From positions 1 through 10,274 of the forward strand of contig CAZUZD010000226.1 in assembly GCA_964624465.1 (NCBI GenBank): 10,274 bases of DNA, read 5' to 3'. A program made the position numbers and the translations under genes. The notes below the pieces were generated by a model. It was not told the origin of the DNA. It was given only the letters and a program-made list of their open reading frames with translations, and ran no database searches. Source of the stretch: CAZUZD01 sp964624465. Lineage in GTDB: Bacteria; Planctomycetota; Planctomycetia; Isosphaerales; Isosphaeraceae. Below are positions 1 to 7,298 of this stretch, piece after piece (the stretch's first letter is position 1; each line of letters opens with the position of its first letter).

Positions 1-1814
1 CCCGCACGCGGCTCTGGCCGATCGCCCTGGCGGCCGTGCCCGGCGTGCTGCTGCTGACCTGCCTGCTGCTGACCAAGAGCCGCAGCGCCTACATCGGGCT
101 GGGTGTGGGCGTGGGGGTGCTCGGCCTCTGCTCGGCCCGGCGGCTGCCGGCGCGTCGGCTGATTGCCGGCGGCCTCGGGCTGCTGGCGCTGGTGGCGGCG
201 CTGGCGGTGGCGGGCGTCGCCACGGGCCAGCTCGACCGCCAGGTGCTCAGCGAGTCGACCAAGTCGCTCCGCTACCGCGCCGAGTACTGGGCCGGCACCT
301 GGCGGATCCTCCGGGACCCGACCGTGGGCGGCGCCAGCACCTGGGCCGACGGCCTGGGCCCGGGCAACTTCAGCGGCCCGTACCTTCGGGCCAAGCTGCC
401 GCAGGCCAGCGAGTCGATCTCCGACCCGCACGACCTCTTCCTCGAGGTCTGGGTCACCGCCGGCCTCTCCGCCCTGCTCGCCCTCATCGCCGCGCTCGGC
501 CTGGCCGGGTGGGACCTGTTCGGCCCCCCTGCGCGGCGAGTGGCGGGAGACGCGGACGTGGAATCGGGCCGGGCCGGCCGGGACGGGCCGATCCGGCGGA
601 GTGAGACTGCCGGCGGGCCCTCGCCCGACCCGACCGGCGCCACGACGGCCCCCCGGCCCGACCTGGACGATGCTGACCGCTCCCCCGCGCAGGCGGCCTG
701 GCTGGTCGCAGCCGGCGGCGCCGGGGGCGTGGTGCTGGCGCTGATCCTGCATCCCGACGTGGCCGGCGACACCTGGCGCTGGCTGGTGCTGGCCGCCGGC
801 TGGGGGCTGGCCGTCGCGCTCGGCACGCCGCTGTGGCGGCGCGTGACCCTGCCGGCCTGGGCGCTGGGGGCCGGGGCGCTGGCCCTGGTCGTGAACCTGC
901 TGGCCGCCGGCGGGATCGGGTACGCGCCGGTGGCGCTGGGGCTCTGGGGGCTGATCGCACTGGGGCTGAACCTGCGGGGCGACCGCCCTTGCAGCCGGGT
1001 GCGGCACGTGGGCGACCGCCCGGGCGCGGTGGTGCTGGCCGTCGTCTGGTCGATCGTGGCGGGCAACTTCGCCGGCGCGGTGCTGCCGGCCTGGGAGGCC
1101 CGCTCGGCGCTGGCCGAGGGCGCCCGCCTCCAGGGCCTGGCGCGGCAGCAGTATGGCCAGGCCCTGGCCACCCAGCCGGCCAGCCGGCCGGCCGACGAGC
1201 GGGCCGAGACCGCCTACGCGAAGGCCGCCGACGCCTACGCCGCCGCCACCGGCGCCGCCCGCCGCGCCGCCCGGCTCGACCGGCTCGCCGTGCGCCCCTG
1301 GCACGCCTGGGCCCAGCTCGAGCACGAGATCTGGCGCGCCCGGGGCGCCCCCACCCGGGCCGACACCCTGGCCTGGCACCCGATCGACTCCGAGCTCAAG
1401 CAGGCCGCGACCCCGCCCCGCGACCCCGACGACCTGACCACCTACACCCTCCGCGCCCAGCTCTCGGCCGACCTCCTCAATCGCGAGGGCTGGCCCGACT
1501 TCGAGCTCCGCCGCCTCCGCGCCGACCACCTCGACTCGCTCCGGCGCCTGGCCCGGCTGAACCCCACCGCCGCCGCCGTCCACGCCGAGCTCGCCCTGGC
1601 CCTGGCCCGCGCCGAGCTGCCCGCCGAGGCCGCCACCGCCGCCCGCCGCGCCCTCGAACTCGACCGCCTCACCCCCCACGCCGACCGCAAGCTCCCCGAC
1701 GCCACCCGCCAGCGCCTCGAAACGAGCCTCCCCCGCTGGGAGTCCCCCGCCGCTGCCCGCGGATCGCGCCTCGTGCTACCGCAGCGGCGGTCCCCATTTC
1801 CGTCGGCCGGGTGA
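1..1814 (+). CDS. O-antigen ligase/polymerase-like membrane protein with TPR-like tail (5' partial)
   Basis: The frame is open to the left edge (codons in phase from base 3), so the N-terminus lies outside the window. Numbering here is from the GTG at 36. Hydrophobic segments alternate with loops. The LTKSRSAYIGL stretch (about 12-22), GLGPGNF (106-112) and DPHDLFLEV (130-138) followed by another membrane segment match the Wzy/WaaL O-antigen ligase family. These inner-membrane enzymes join or polymerise undecaprenyl-linked glycans. A hydrophilic Gly/Pro/Asp-rich insert (about 165-218) interrupts the membrane region. More membrane helices follow (about 218-350), then an Ala/Arg/Leu-rich helical region (about 355-575) that looks TPR-like. 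The last residues and the TGA at 1812-1814 fall in an inverted repeat shared with the convergent gene. The family call is firm; the glycan substrate cannot be read from sequence. Confidence 0.82.
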   Translation, partial: RTRLWPIALAAVPGVLLLTCLLLTKSRSAYIGLGVGVGVLGLCSARRLPARRLIAGGLGLLALVAALAVAGVATGQLDRQVLSESTKSLRYRAEYWAGTWRILRDPTVGGASTWADGLGPGNFSGPYLRAKLPQASESISDPHDLFLEVWVTAGLSALLALIAALGLAGWDLFGPPARRVAGDADVESGRAGRDGPIRRSETAGGPSPDPTGATTAPRPDLDDADRSPAQAAWLVAAGGAGGVVLALILHPDVAGDTWRWLVLAAGWGLAVALGTPLWRRVTLPAWALGAGALALVVNLLAAGGIGYAPVALGLWGLIALGLNLRGDRPCSRVRHVGDRPGAVVLAVVWSIVAGNFAGAVLPAWEARSALAEGARLQGLARQQYGQALATQPASRPADERAETAYAKAADAYAAATGAARRAARLDRLAVRPWHAWAQLEHEIWRARGAPTRADTLAWHPIDSELKQAATPPRDPDDLTTYTLRAQLSADLLNREGWPDFELRRLRADHLDSLRRLARLNPTAAAVHAELALALARAELPAEAATAARRALELDRLTPHADRKLPDATRQRLETSLPRWESPAAARGSRLVLPQRRSPFPSAG

Positions 1815-1922
1815 GCGCGGCGAAGTCCAACGGGCCGGTGTGCGGTGGACTGAGCGCAGCGTGGCCACGCCGACGATTCAGAAGCCTCCGACCCGGCCCG
1901 TCGGATTTCGCTCCGCTCATCC
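1809..1922. repeat. Imperfect inverted repeat carrying both convergent stop codons
   Basis: The left arm (1809-1838) and the reverse complement of the right arm (1893-1922) match at 25 of 30 positions. Three of the five differences would be G-U pairs in the plus-strand transcript. Weaker similarity continues about 16 bases outward on each side, into both coding ends. The motif TGAGCGSRGCG occurs three times: at 1812 (+), 1851 (+) and 1919-1909 (-). The loop contains a perfect 12-bp palindrome, GCGTGGCCACGC (1859-1870). The TGA stops of the plus gene (1812-1814) and the minus gene (1919-1917) occupy the same place in each arm. It could be a bidirectional terminator hairpin without a T-tract, or a dispersed REP-like element. 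Nothing in the window decides between these. Confidence 0.6.
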
Positions 1923-2399
1923 GTCCTGCGGGAGCGGGCTGGCGTCCGGTGATGGGCCGGAGGGGGCGCCGAAGAAGGTGGCGGAGTGGAGGGCAAGGGT
2001 GTCGAGCTGGGTGATGGGCACGATCAGCGGGACGCGGGCCTCCCAGCCGAAATCCCAGCCGTTGGCGCGCGAGCCGAGGCGGACGCGGAGGCGGAGGTGA
2101 GCCTCGCGGTCGTGGCTGGCGCGGAGGGACAGCTCGTGGGCGAGGGCGTCCCACTCCAGCTCGCCGGGCCAGCCGCCCTGGCGGTGGCCGGCGGCCAGCT
2201 CGGCGAAGAAGCCGGCCGGGTGGGTGGGCGCGTGGCCGCCCAGCACCAGGCCGCCGGCGACCAGATCGGGGCCGGTGAGCGTGACCCGGTACGACGCGAT
2301 GGGCGCCGAGGGGTCGGCCGGCACGCGGTCGTGGAACCGCAACGTCACGCGGCCGTCGGCACAGGCGATCCGGAACTCGTCCAACACCCCGCTCCTCAT
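1917..2399 (-). CDS. Small soluble protein, probably DUF6228-like
   Basis: A 160-residue protein with no signal peptide or membrane segment. It reads as alternating beta strands around a helical centre: an N-terminal strand pair (DEFRIACADGRVTLRF), then GFFAELAAG, the conserved-looking WPGELEWDALAHELSLRAS, and HLRLRVRL. I recall this layout from the DUF6228 family, whose function is unknown; that assignment is tentative. The gene follows the large lipoprotein gene by 52 bases on the same strand and is probably co-transcribed. The ATG at 2399 has no Shine-Dalgarno sequence, whereas GAGGAG (2397-2392) lies 7 bases before an in-frame TTG at 2384 and 4 before a GTG at 2387. The real start may therefore be 5 or 6 codons later. 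Its stop lies in the inverted repeat shared with the upstream convergent gene. Confidence 0.72.
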   Translation of the reverse strand: MRSGVLDEFRIACADGRVTLRFHDRVPADPSAPIASYRVTLTGPDLVAGGLVLGGHAPTHPAGFFAELAAGHRQGGWPGELEWDALAHELSLRASHDREAHLRLRVRLGSRANGWDFGWEARVPLIVPITQLDTLALHSATFFGAPSGPSPDASPLPQDG

Positions 2400-2451
2400 T
2401 GGCCGCGCCAGAGCCGCCCGGTGCCCCTGCGGGCGACCAGGCGGGCCCGGG

Positions 2452-5400
2452 TCAGCGGGCGATGCTCCGGGTCTGGTACTGCCGCAAGTAGGCGTCGTGC
2501 GCCGGGTCGCGGGGGCGTTCGCCCTCGGGGCCGAAGGGGTACGGGGGCATGCCCTTCCAGGGGAGCGGGCCGACGGTGTCGCTGGCGGCGGTGAACGGGT
2601 CGGCGTCCTTGCAGTAGCCGACGCTCCGGAGCACGAAGCTGCGGGTCCAGCCCTCGGGCAGCGGCGGCAGCGGGCTCGCGTCGAACTCGATGGCCGCCTC
2701 GTCGCCGGGCCCGACGATGCAGAACCGGTCGTCGTCGCCGGTCAGCAGCGCGGCCACGTCGCCGTAGCGGGTGAGCTTGCCTTCGAGCCGCTCCAGCGGG
2801 GCGGGGTCGATCTTGTCGTAGTCGTACAGCAGCGGCAGCCGGCCGTCGGGCGAGACCTCGCGGCTGTAGCCCCGGTACCCGAGCACGGCCCGCGACACCG
2901 GCAGCGTGGTCGTGCGCACCCCGGCCTGCGCGGCGGGGGCGGCCACGGCGATGAAGGCCTGGTCGTAGTAGCACTCCATGTTCGTGCGGAGCCGGAGCAC
3001 GCACGACGGGCCGAGCAGCTTGCCCGTCAGCTCCAGGGTCGTCAGCCTCGGCAGGCCGGCGGGGTAGCCGGGGTCGGCCTCGAGGACCTCCCAGGTGCCG
3101 TCCTCCCGCCGACGCTCCAGCACCGGCGGCTGGAGCGCCACGCCGGCGGTGGCGGCGGCGTAGTTCGTCTGCGAGTACGGGTACTCGACCCAGCCGGCCA
3201 GGCCGAGCACGAGCCGGTCGTCGGGCCCGAAGTTCGCCAGCCGATCGCCGAAGTCGAGCGTGATGCCGTGCTCCTCGGCGTAGCCGATCCAGCCCCGCCG
3301 CCGCGTGAAGGTGTCGACGGTCAGGCGGTCGAACGCCCGGAGCCGGTCGGTGACATCCGTGCCCGCCTGGTCGGTGGCCTTCACCGGCGTGATCGTGCGG
3401 GACCAGGCCCAGAGCTGGCCGGTGGGGCGGTTGCCGCCGGGGGCGAACCGTTCGTCGGGCGCGGCCTCGACGCCGGGGGGCCGGTCGACGACCTCCAGCT
3501 CGACGCGGTCGAGGTACGCCAGCTCGTCCATCGGCTCGGTGATCGCGATCCGGTACGACCCGTTGACCGGCCGCAGCTGCTCGGGGCCGATGGCGACGGC
3601 CTCGTCGCGGTCGGGCTGGCTGTACTCGCCGGGGGCGACCAGGTAGCCCAGGCCGCCGCCACCGAGGAAGTCGCCGATGCAGGCGAACCGGCGGCCGTCG
3701 AAGGTGAACAGGACCGGGCAGCTGCCCGTCTTGCGGTTGTACTCGGCCAGGCTCAGCACCTGGTCGCCGGGCACGTTCAGCTCGGCCTGCATCACCCCGT
3801 CGGGCCACCGCAGCCGCAGCAGCGCGGCCGAGGCGCTGCGGCCCAGGCCCAGGACGACCGGCCCGATCGACTGCGCCAGGCCCGAGCCCGGCGTCGTCAC
3901 CGCGTACGGCACGTCGAGCCCCGGCCCTTCGAGGTTCAGCCGGGTGCCCAGGCCGTGGGGGTTGGTCCGCATGAAGTCGAAGCCGAACTTCCAGCGCCCG
4001 GAGAGGTCCAGCGCCAGCCAGTGCTGGCCGTTGCCCAGGTTGCGGGCGAGCTTCGGCCCCTCGCCGTCGCGCACGATCAGGGCGTCGGGCAGCGGGTCGC
4101 CGACGAGGTCGGCCCAGTCGACGGCCGCCAGCGGCGCGGTGCCGTCGGGCCCGAGCGCCAGGCCGGTCGTCGCCAGGCGATGGCCCTCGTTGCGGGCCCA
4201 GGCCGGCGCCTCGCCCGACTCGCCGCCGGGGGCGGGCAGGCCGATCAGGTCGGTCCAGGTGTCGAGGTCGACGTCGGCGGCGATCGCCCCGCGCCAGGCC
4301 TTCGCATCCACCGGCCAGAACTCGAAGCCGAAGCCCGGCTTCGTGTCCTTCGGCCCGGCCTTCACGTTCAGCCACGCGCCCAGCTTGCCGTCGGGGTGCA
4401 CCAGCGCCAGGTCGGAGCGGCCGTCGCGGTTCAGGTCGACGACCGCCGCGCCGTTGACCGTGGCGGCCTCGCGGTTCAGGTCGCCCAGGGTCTGGCCCCG
4501 GAACCGCCCGAGCCGGTCGTTGAGCGCGGCCAGCGGGGCCACGCCGTCGGCGAACAGGACGACATCGAGGTCCCGGTCGTCGTCGAGGTCCAGGGCCGCC
4601 AGGCCGGTGTGGCGCCCGGCGCCGGCGTGCAGGGCCTCGGCATCCGGGCCCTCCCAGGGCTTGAAGGCCAGCGACAGGCCGGCGGTCACCTTCAGGTCCT
4701 CGGGCGCGACGGCCGCCGGGGCGTAGTTCTGCTCGACGACGTTCGGCACCTTCGGCGGCTGGCCGTCGTTGCGATAGACGGCGTTGGTGATCCCCGGCAC
4801 GGGCTCGGCGCCGGCGACGAAGGCGCGGTCGGCGTGCTCGGCGCCGGTGTAGCGGATCGCGATCAGGTCCAGGTCGCCGTCCTGGTCGAGGTCGAGCCAG
4901 CGGCCGGTGAGGGTGAGCGCGGGCGGGCCGGGGTCGCCGAGCGTGGCGGTCACGTCCTCGAAGCCCTTGCCGTCCTGGTTGCGGAGCAGCAGGTTGGCGC
5001 CCAGGCCGGCGAGGAACAGGTCGATGCGGCCGTCGGCGTCGAAGTCGGCGGCGGCCAGGCCCACGCTGGCGCGGCCGACGGGCAGGCCGAAGCCGGCCGA
5101 GACGTCCTCGAACCGGCCGTCCCCCTGGTTCCGCAGCAGCACGTCGCGCGGGCCCTCGGGGCCGATCACCGCGGCGGCCAGGAACAGGTCGAGCTTGCCG
5201 TCGCCGTCGACGTCGAGGTGGGCGGTGGGCACGCCGAACCGCTCGCGGACGCGGCCGAGCAAGCTCACGCGACCGTCGCCGGCGAAGTCGGACTTCTGGG
5301 CCCAGCGGTGCCCGGCCGGCAGGTCGACCCGCAGCGGCGTGGGCGCCTCGAACCGGGGGGCGATCAGGTCGTCGGCGTGGTTGCGGTTGCGGGGGAACAG

Positions 5401-6270
5401 GCTGATCACCGTGGCGTAGCGGCCCAGTTCGCCGTAGGTCGTCTTGCCGGGGTCGCCCGAGCCGGCGACGTTCTGGTTCGGGTCGAGCCGCCGCCAGAGC
5501 GCGGAGACCTCATCACGCTGCTTCGCGGCGTCGGCGTTCTTGGTGGTGCGGGCCAGCCAGTTGTACGCCTCCTGGAGCTTGTAGAGGGCGACGACCTGAT
5601 AGGGGTTGCGCTCGACGGCCCTGGTGTAGATCTCGATGAGTTCGGGGGCCTGCTTCAGGCTGGCGGTGAACCCGGGCCGGGCGGGATCGGGCAGCGTGCT
5701 GCCGTACTTGAGCCAGGCGTTGGCGTCGGAGGGGTCGCGCTCGGTGACGAACTGGAAGTCGGCGTGCGCCTCGGCGATCCGGCCGATGTACTCGAGGATG
5801 ATGCCGCGGCAGTAGTGGGCGTGGAGGTTGTCCGGGTCGTGCGCCAGCACGTCGTTGAGCAGGTCGAGGGCCTCGTCGAAGTTGGCGCTGCCGCTGCCGC
5901 CCTCGGCCGGCGCGGCGACGGCGGCGCCCCCCTTCTTCGACTCCTCGGCCTTCACGCCGGTGTCGTTGAGCAGGGCGATGGCGAGGTTGATCTTGGCCGC
6001 GTCGGAGCCGGGATCGAGCTTCACGGTGACGCGGAACGCCTCGGCGGCGCGGCCGTACTCGTAGCGCTCCATGGCGCCCAGGCCGTCGAGGTACGCCTTG
6101 AGCAGCGGCTGATCCTGCGCGCCGAGGCGGTCCAGGGTCTGCGGCACGGGGTCCACCCGTCGGCCACCCGCCCCGGGAGGGCGGGGGGCCTCGTCCTGGC
6201 AGGCCGCGATGGCCACGGCGCCGGCGACCAGGGCCGGGGTGAGCCATCGGCTCGGGATCCTCACGCGCAT
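2452..6270 (-). CDS. Lipoprotein with TPR, FG-GAP/VCBS and ASPIC/UnbV (CRTAC1-like) domains
   Basis: A 1272-residue protein. The N-terminus has Arg residues, a hydrophobic stretch and a lipobox ending IAAC, so Cys24 is the likely lipidated residue and the protein should face the periplasm or cell surface. TPR-like helices occupy about 55-250. FG-GAP/VCBS repeats carry Ca-binding-type DxDxDGxxD loops: canonical at 353-361, 409-417 and 460-468, and decayed ones at 561-569, 612-620 and about 666-674. An ASPIC/UnbV domain spans about 748-845 (NPHGLGTRLNL; LGLGRSASAALLRLRWPDG). A conserved-looking C-terminal part (about 850-1272) begins SCPVLFTFDGRRF and contains several cysteines. Beta-propeller repeats and TPRs usually mediate protein or glycan binding; no enzyme active site is evident. 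The ATG at 6270 has AGGGAG (6284-6279) 8 bases upstream. It is probably transcribed with the downstream small gene. The partner and role are unknown. Confidence 0.88.
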   Translation of the reverse strand: MRVRIPSRWLTPALVAGAVAIAACQDEAPRPPGAGGRRVDPVPQTLDRLGAQDQPLLKAYLDGLGAMERYEYGRAAEAFRVTVKLDPGSDAAKINLAIALLNDTGVKAEESKKGGAAVAAPAEGGSGSANFDEALDLLNDVLAHDPDNLHAHYCRGIILEYIGRIAEAHADFQFVTERDPSDANAWLKYGSTLPDPARPGFTASLKQAPELIEIYTRAVERNPYQVVALYKLQEAYNWLARTTKNADAAKQRDEVSALWRRLDPNQNVAGSGDPGKTTYGELGRYATVISLFPRNRNHADDLIAPRFEAPTPLRVDLPAGHRWAQKSDFAGDGRVSLLGRVRERFGVPTAHLDVDGDGKLDLFLAAAVIGPEGPRDVLLRNQGDGRFEDVSAGFGLPVGRASVGLAAADFDADGRIDLFLAGLGANLLLRNQDGKGFEDVTATLGDPGPPALTLTGRWLDLDQDGDLDLIAIRYTGAEHADRAFVAGAEPVPGITNAVYRNDGQPPKVPNVVEQNYAPAAVAPEDLKVTAGLSLAFKPWEGPDAEALHAGAGRHTGLAALDLDDDRDLDVVLFADGVAPLAALNDRLGRFRGQTLGDLNREAATVNGAAVVDLNRDGRSDLALVHPDGKLGAWLNVKAGPKDTKPGFGFEFWPVDAKAWRGAIAADVDLDTWTDLIGLPAPGGESGEAPAWARNEGHRLATTGLALGPDGTAPLAAVDWADLVGDPLPDALIVRDGEGPKLARNLGNGQHWLALDLSGRWKFGFDFMRTNPHGLGTRLNLEGPGLDVPYAVTTPGSGLAQSIGPVVLGLGRSASAALLRLRWPDGVMQAELNVPGDQVLSLAEYNRKTGSCPVLFTFDGRRFACIGDFLGGGGLGYLVAPGEYSQPDRDEAVAIGPEQLRPVNGSYRIAITEPMDELAYLDRVELEVVDRPPGVEAAPDERFAPGGNRPTGQLWAWSRTITPVKATDQAGTDVTDRLRAFDRLTVDTFTRRRGWIGYAEEHGITLDFGDRLANFGPDDRLVLGLAGWVEYPYSQTNYAAATAGVALQPPVLERRREDGTWEVLEADPGYPAGLPRLTTLELTGKLLGPSCVLRLRTNMECYYDQAFIAVAAPAAQAGVRTTTLPVSRAVLGYRGYSREVSPDGRLPLLYDYDKIDPAPLERLEGKLTRYGDVAALLTGDDDRFCIVGPGDEAAIEFDASPLPPLPEGWTRSFVLRSVGYCKDADPFTAASDTVGPLPWKGMPPYPFGPEGERPRDPAHDAYLRQYQTRSIAR

Positions 6271-6292
6271 CGGTCGGGCTCCCTGCGGCGAT

Positions 6293-6363
6293 CGGTCGCC
6301 CGGCCGCCGGCGGCCCGCGCGATCGCCCGTGAACGGGCGGCTTGGTCGATCGCTGGGCGACCG
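6293..6363 (-). promoter_or_regulatory. Candidate three-way-junction leader RNA of the lipoprotein gene
   Basis: Three helices can form in the leader. The outer helix is a perfect 9-bp pairing of CGGTCGCCC (6293-6301) with GGGCGACCG (6355-6363). Directly inside it is a 14-bp perfect palindrome, GGCCGCCGGCGGCC (6302-6315). A third hairpin is CGCCCG-TGAA-CGGGCG (6324-6339). The outer helix ends 22 bases before the ATG at 6270 and 8 before the AGGGAG ribosome site, and its other end sits next to the predicted transcription start. CGATCG occurs three times around it (6289-6294, inside 6319-6326, and 6347-6352). In DNA this GC-rich, hairpins arise easily by chance, so this is a hypothesis. Part of it could instead terminate the upstream zinc-ribbon gene. 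Confidence 0.35.
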
Positions 6364-6370
6364 TGGCCCC

Positions 6371-6400
6371 AGTATAGGCAGCCGCCGCCGCGCCGGCCAA
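6371..6400 (-). promoter_or_regulatory. Candidate sigma-70-type promoter for the lipoprotein gene
   Basis: Reading the minus strand, TTGGCC (6400-6395) is followed after 18 bases by TATACT (6376-6371). The -10 matches the consensus at 5 of 6 positions and the -35 at 4 of 6. TATACT is a clear AT-rich island in very GC-rich surroundings. The predicted start is near 6364, giving a leader of about 95 bases. Planctomycete promoters are poorly characterised, so this rests on resemblance only. Confidence 0.4.
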
Positions 6401-6421
6401 TCCGGCGAGCCCGGCCGGCGG

Positions 6422-6922
6422 TCAGAGCGGCGCGCCGCAGCCGCCGCAGAACCGCGACGACTCGTCGCTGAGCGCCCCGCAGGCCCGGCACCGCACCTTG
6501 ATGACCGGCTCGGGTGCCGCCGGGGCCGGCCCGGCCCGGCTGCCGGCCAGGTCGGCGACCGTCGCGCGCACGGTGCGCATCTCGCGGAACGCCTCGTCCT
6601 GGAGCCGGCCCGAGAGCCGCGCCCAGGGCGCCAGATCGCGGGCCGCCCGGTCGGGGTCGGCCGCCCAGCGCACCGCCTGGCCCAGGGTGCTGGCGATGGT
6701 CAGCCCCATGCCGACCAGGATCAGGCCCATGCCCCCGACGGCCCGGAGCCCGTCGGACCGCGCCTGCTCCTCGAAGTGGTCGAAGTCGCCGAAGTGCATC
6801 ACGAAGGTCACGAACGTCGAGAAGAACAGCAGGAATCCCAGCGCCATCAGCGCCAGCCCGGCCCAGAGCAGCATCCGCCGCCCCGGCGAGAGCAGCGCCC
6901 CCATCGACGCGCCTGGCTTCAT
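6422..6922 (-). CDS. Two-helix membrane protein with C-terminal zinc ribbon
   Basis: A 166-residue protein. Transmembrane helices lie at about 17-42 and 60-82. A charged, partly helical stretch (about 85-125) and an Ala/Pro linker follow. The C-terminal zinc ribbon has Cys145, Cys148, Cys159 and Cys162 (C-x2-C-x10-C-x2-C) and ends almost at the last residue. Such ribbons usually bind zinc and mediate protein or nucleic-acid contacts. Its topology and partners are unknown, and I recognise no named family. The ATG at 6922 was chosen because GGAGG precedes it by 5 bases. An in-frame ATG at 6949 would add nine residues and has only a G-run upstream. It is separated from the lipoprotein gene by 151 bases containing that gene's own candidate promoter, so the two need not be one operon. 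Confidence 0.75.
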   Translation of the reverse strand: MKPGASMGALLSPGRRMLLWAGLALMALGFLLFFSTFVTFVMHFGDFDHFEEQARSDGLRAVGGMGLILVGMGLTIASTLGQAVRWAADPDRAARDLAPWARLSGRLQDEAFREMRTVRATVADLAGSRAGPAPAAPEPVIKVRCRACGALSDESSRFCGGCGAPL

Positions 6923-7298
6923 CGGACCCTCCGGATCGGTCGTGGCCATCGGAACGTCCCCCCGGGTGTTCGCTGCCCGCGTCCCGATCTTCCGCCCCGC
7001 CCCGATCCCCGTCAACTCGGTCGCAGCCCTGGCGACTGAGTGATCTGGATGCGTGCTGCGCGATTCTGCGGCAGGCGCGGGCCGGTCGGGGGGCCGGAGC
7101 ACGACCGGGGCTGTCGCCTGCCGACCGCGGGCGACGACTGCTCTGGAGCGGGCCCCGCGATGCATCAGCCGGATCGGGAGCCCCGCGCAGGACCCGGGGC
7201 GGCCGGAGATCCGGAGGGAGCCACCGATGAGCGGAACATGGTTTGCATGCATCAGCAACCCGCTGACCCCAATCCCCGACATCGCCAGGAGCCCACGG
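6923..7298. other. Divergent intergenic region
   Basis: No gene was found between the divergent zinc-ribbon gene and the plus-strand hypothetical gene. Codon bias is weaker here than in the flanking genes. On the minus strand, TTGACG (7015-7010) is followed after 17 bases by a poor -10, GAAGAT (6992-6987); this is a weak promoter candidate for the zinc-ribbon gene. ATGCATCAGC occurs as a direct repeat at 7160-7169 and 7247-7256. An in-frame ATG at 7227, with GGAGGG 8 bases upstream, could extend the plus gene into this region by 24 codons. Confidence 0.5.

Noticed and set aside
833..2014. A 393-codon plus-strand open frame overlapping the O-antigen-ligase gene
   Set aside because: Arg/Pro-rich translation without motifs; the other frame has the ligase motifs and membrane helices.
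2224..6471. A 1415-codon open frame on the plus strand opposite the lipoprotein gene
   Set aside because: It is antisense to a protein with a lipobox, TPRs, FG-GAP loops and ASPIC/UnbV motifs. Its translation is compositionally biased (Val/Gly/Gln/Arg) with no domains, as expected for a shadow frame in GC-rich DNA.
7053..7226. N-terminal extension of the hypothetical gene from an ATG at 7053
   Set aside because: Codon bias is absent there and two better ribosome-binding sites lie downstream (before 7227 and 7299).
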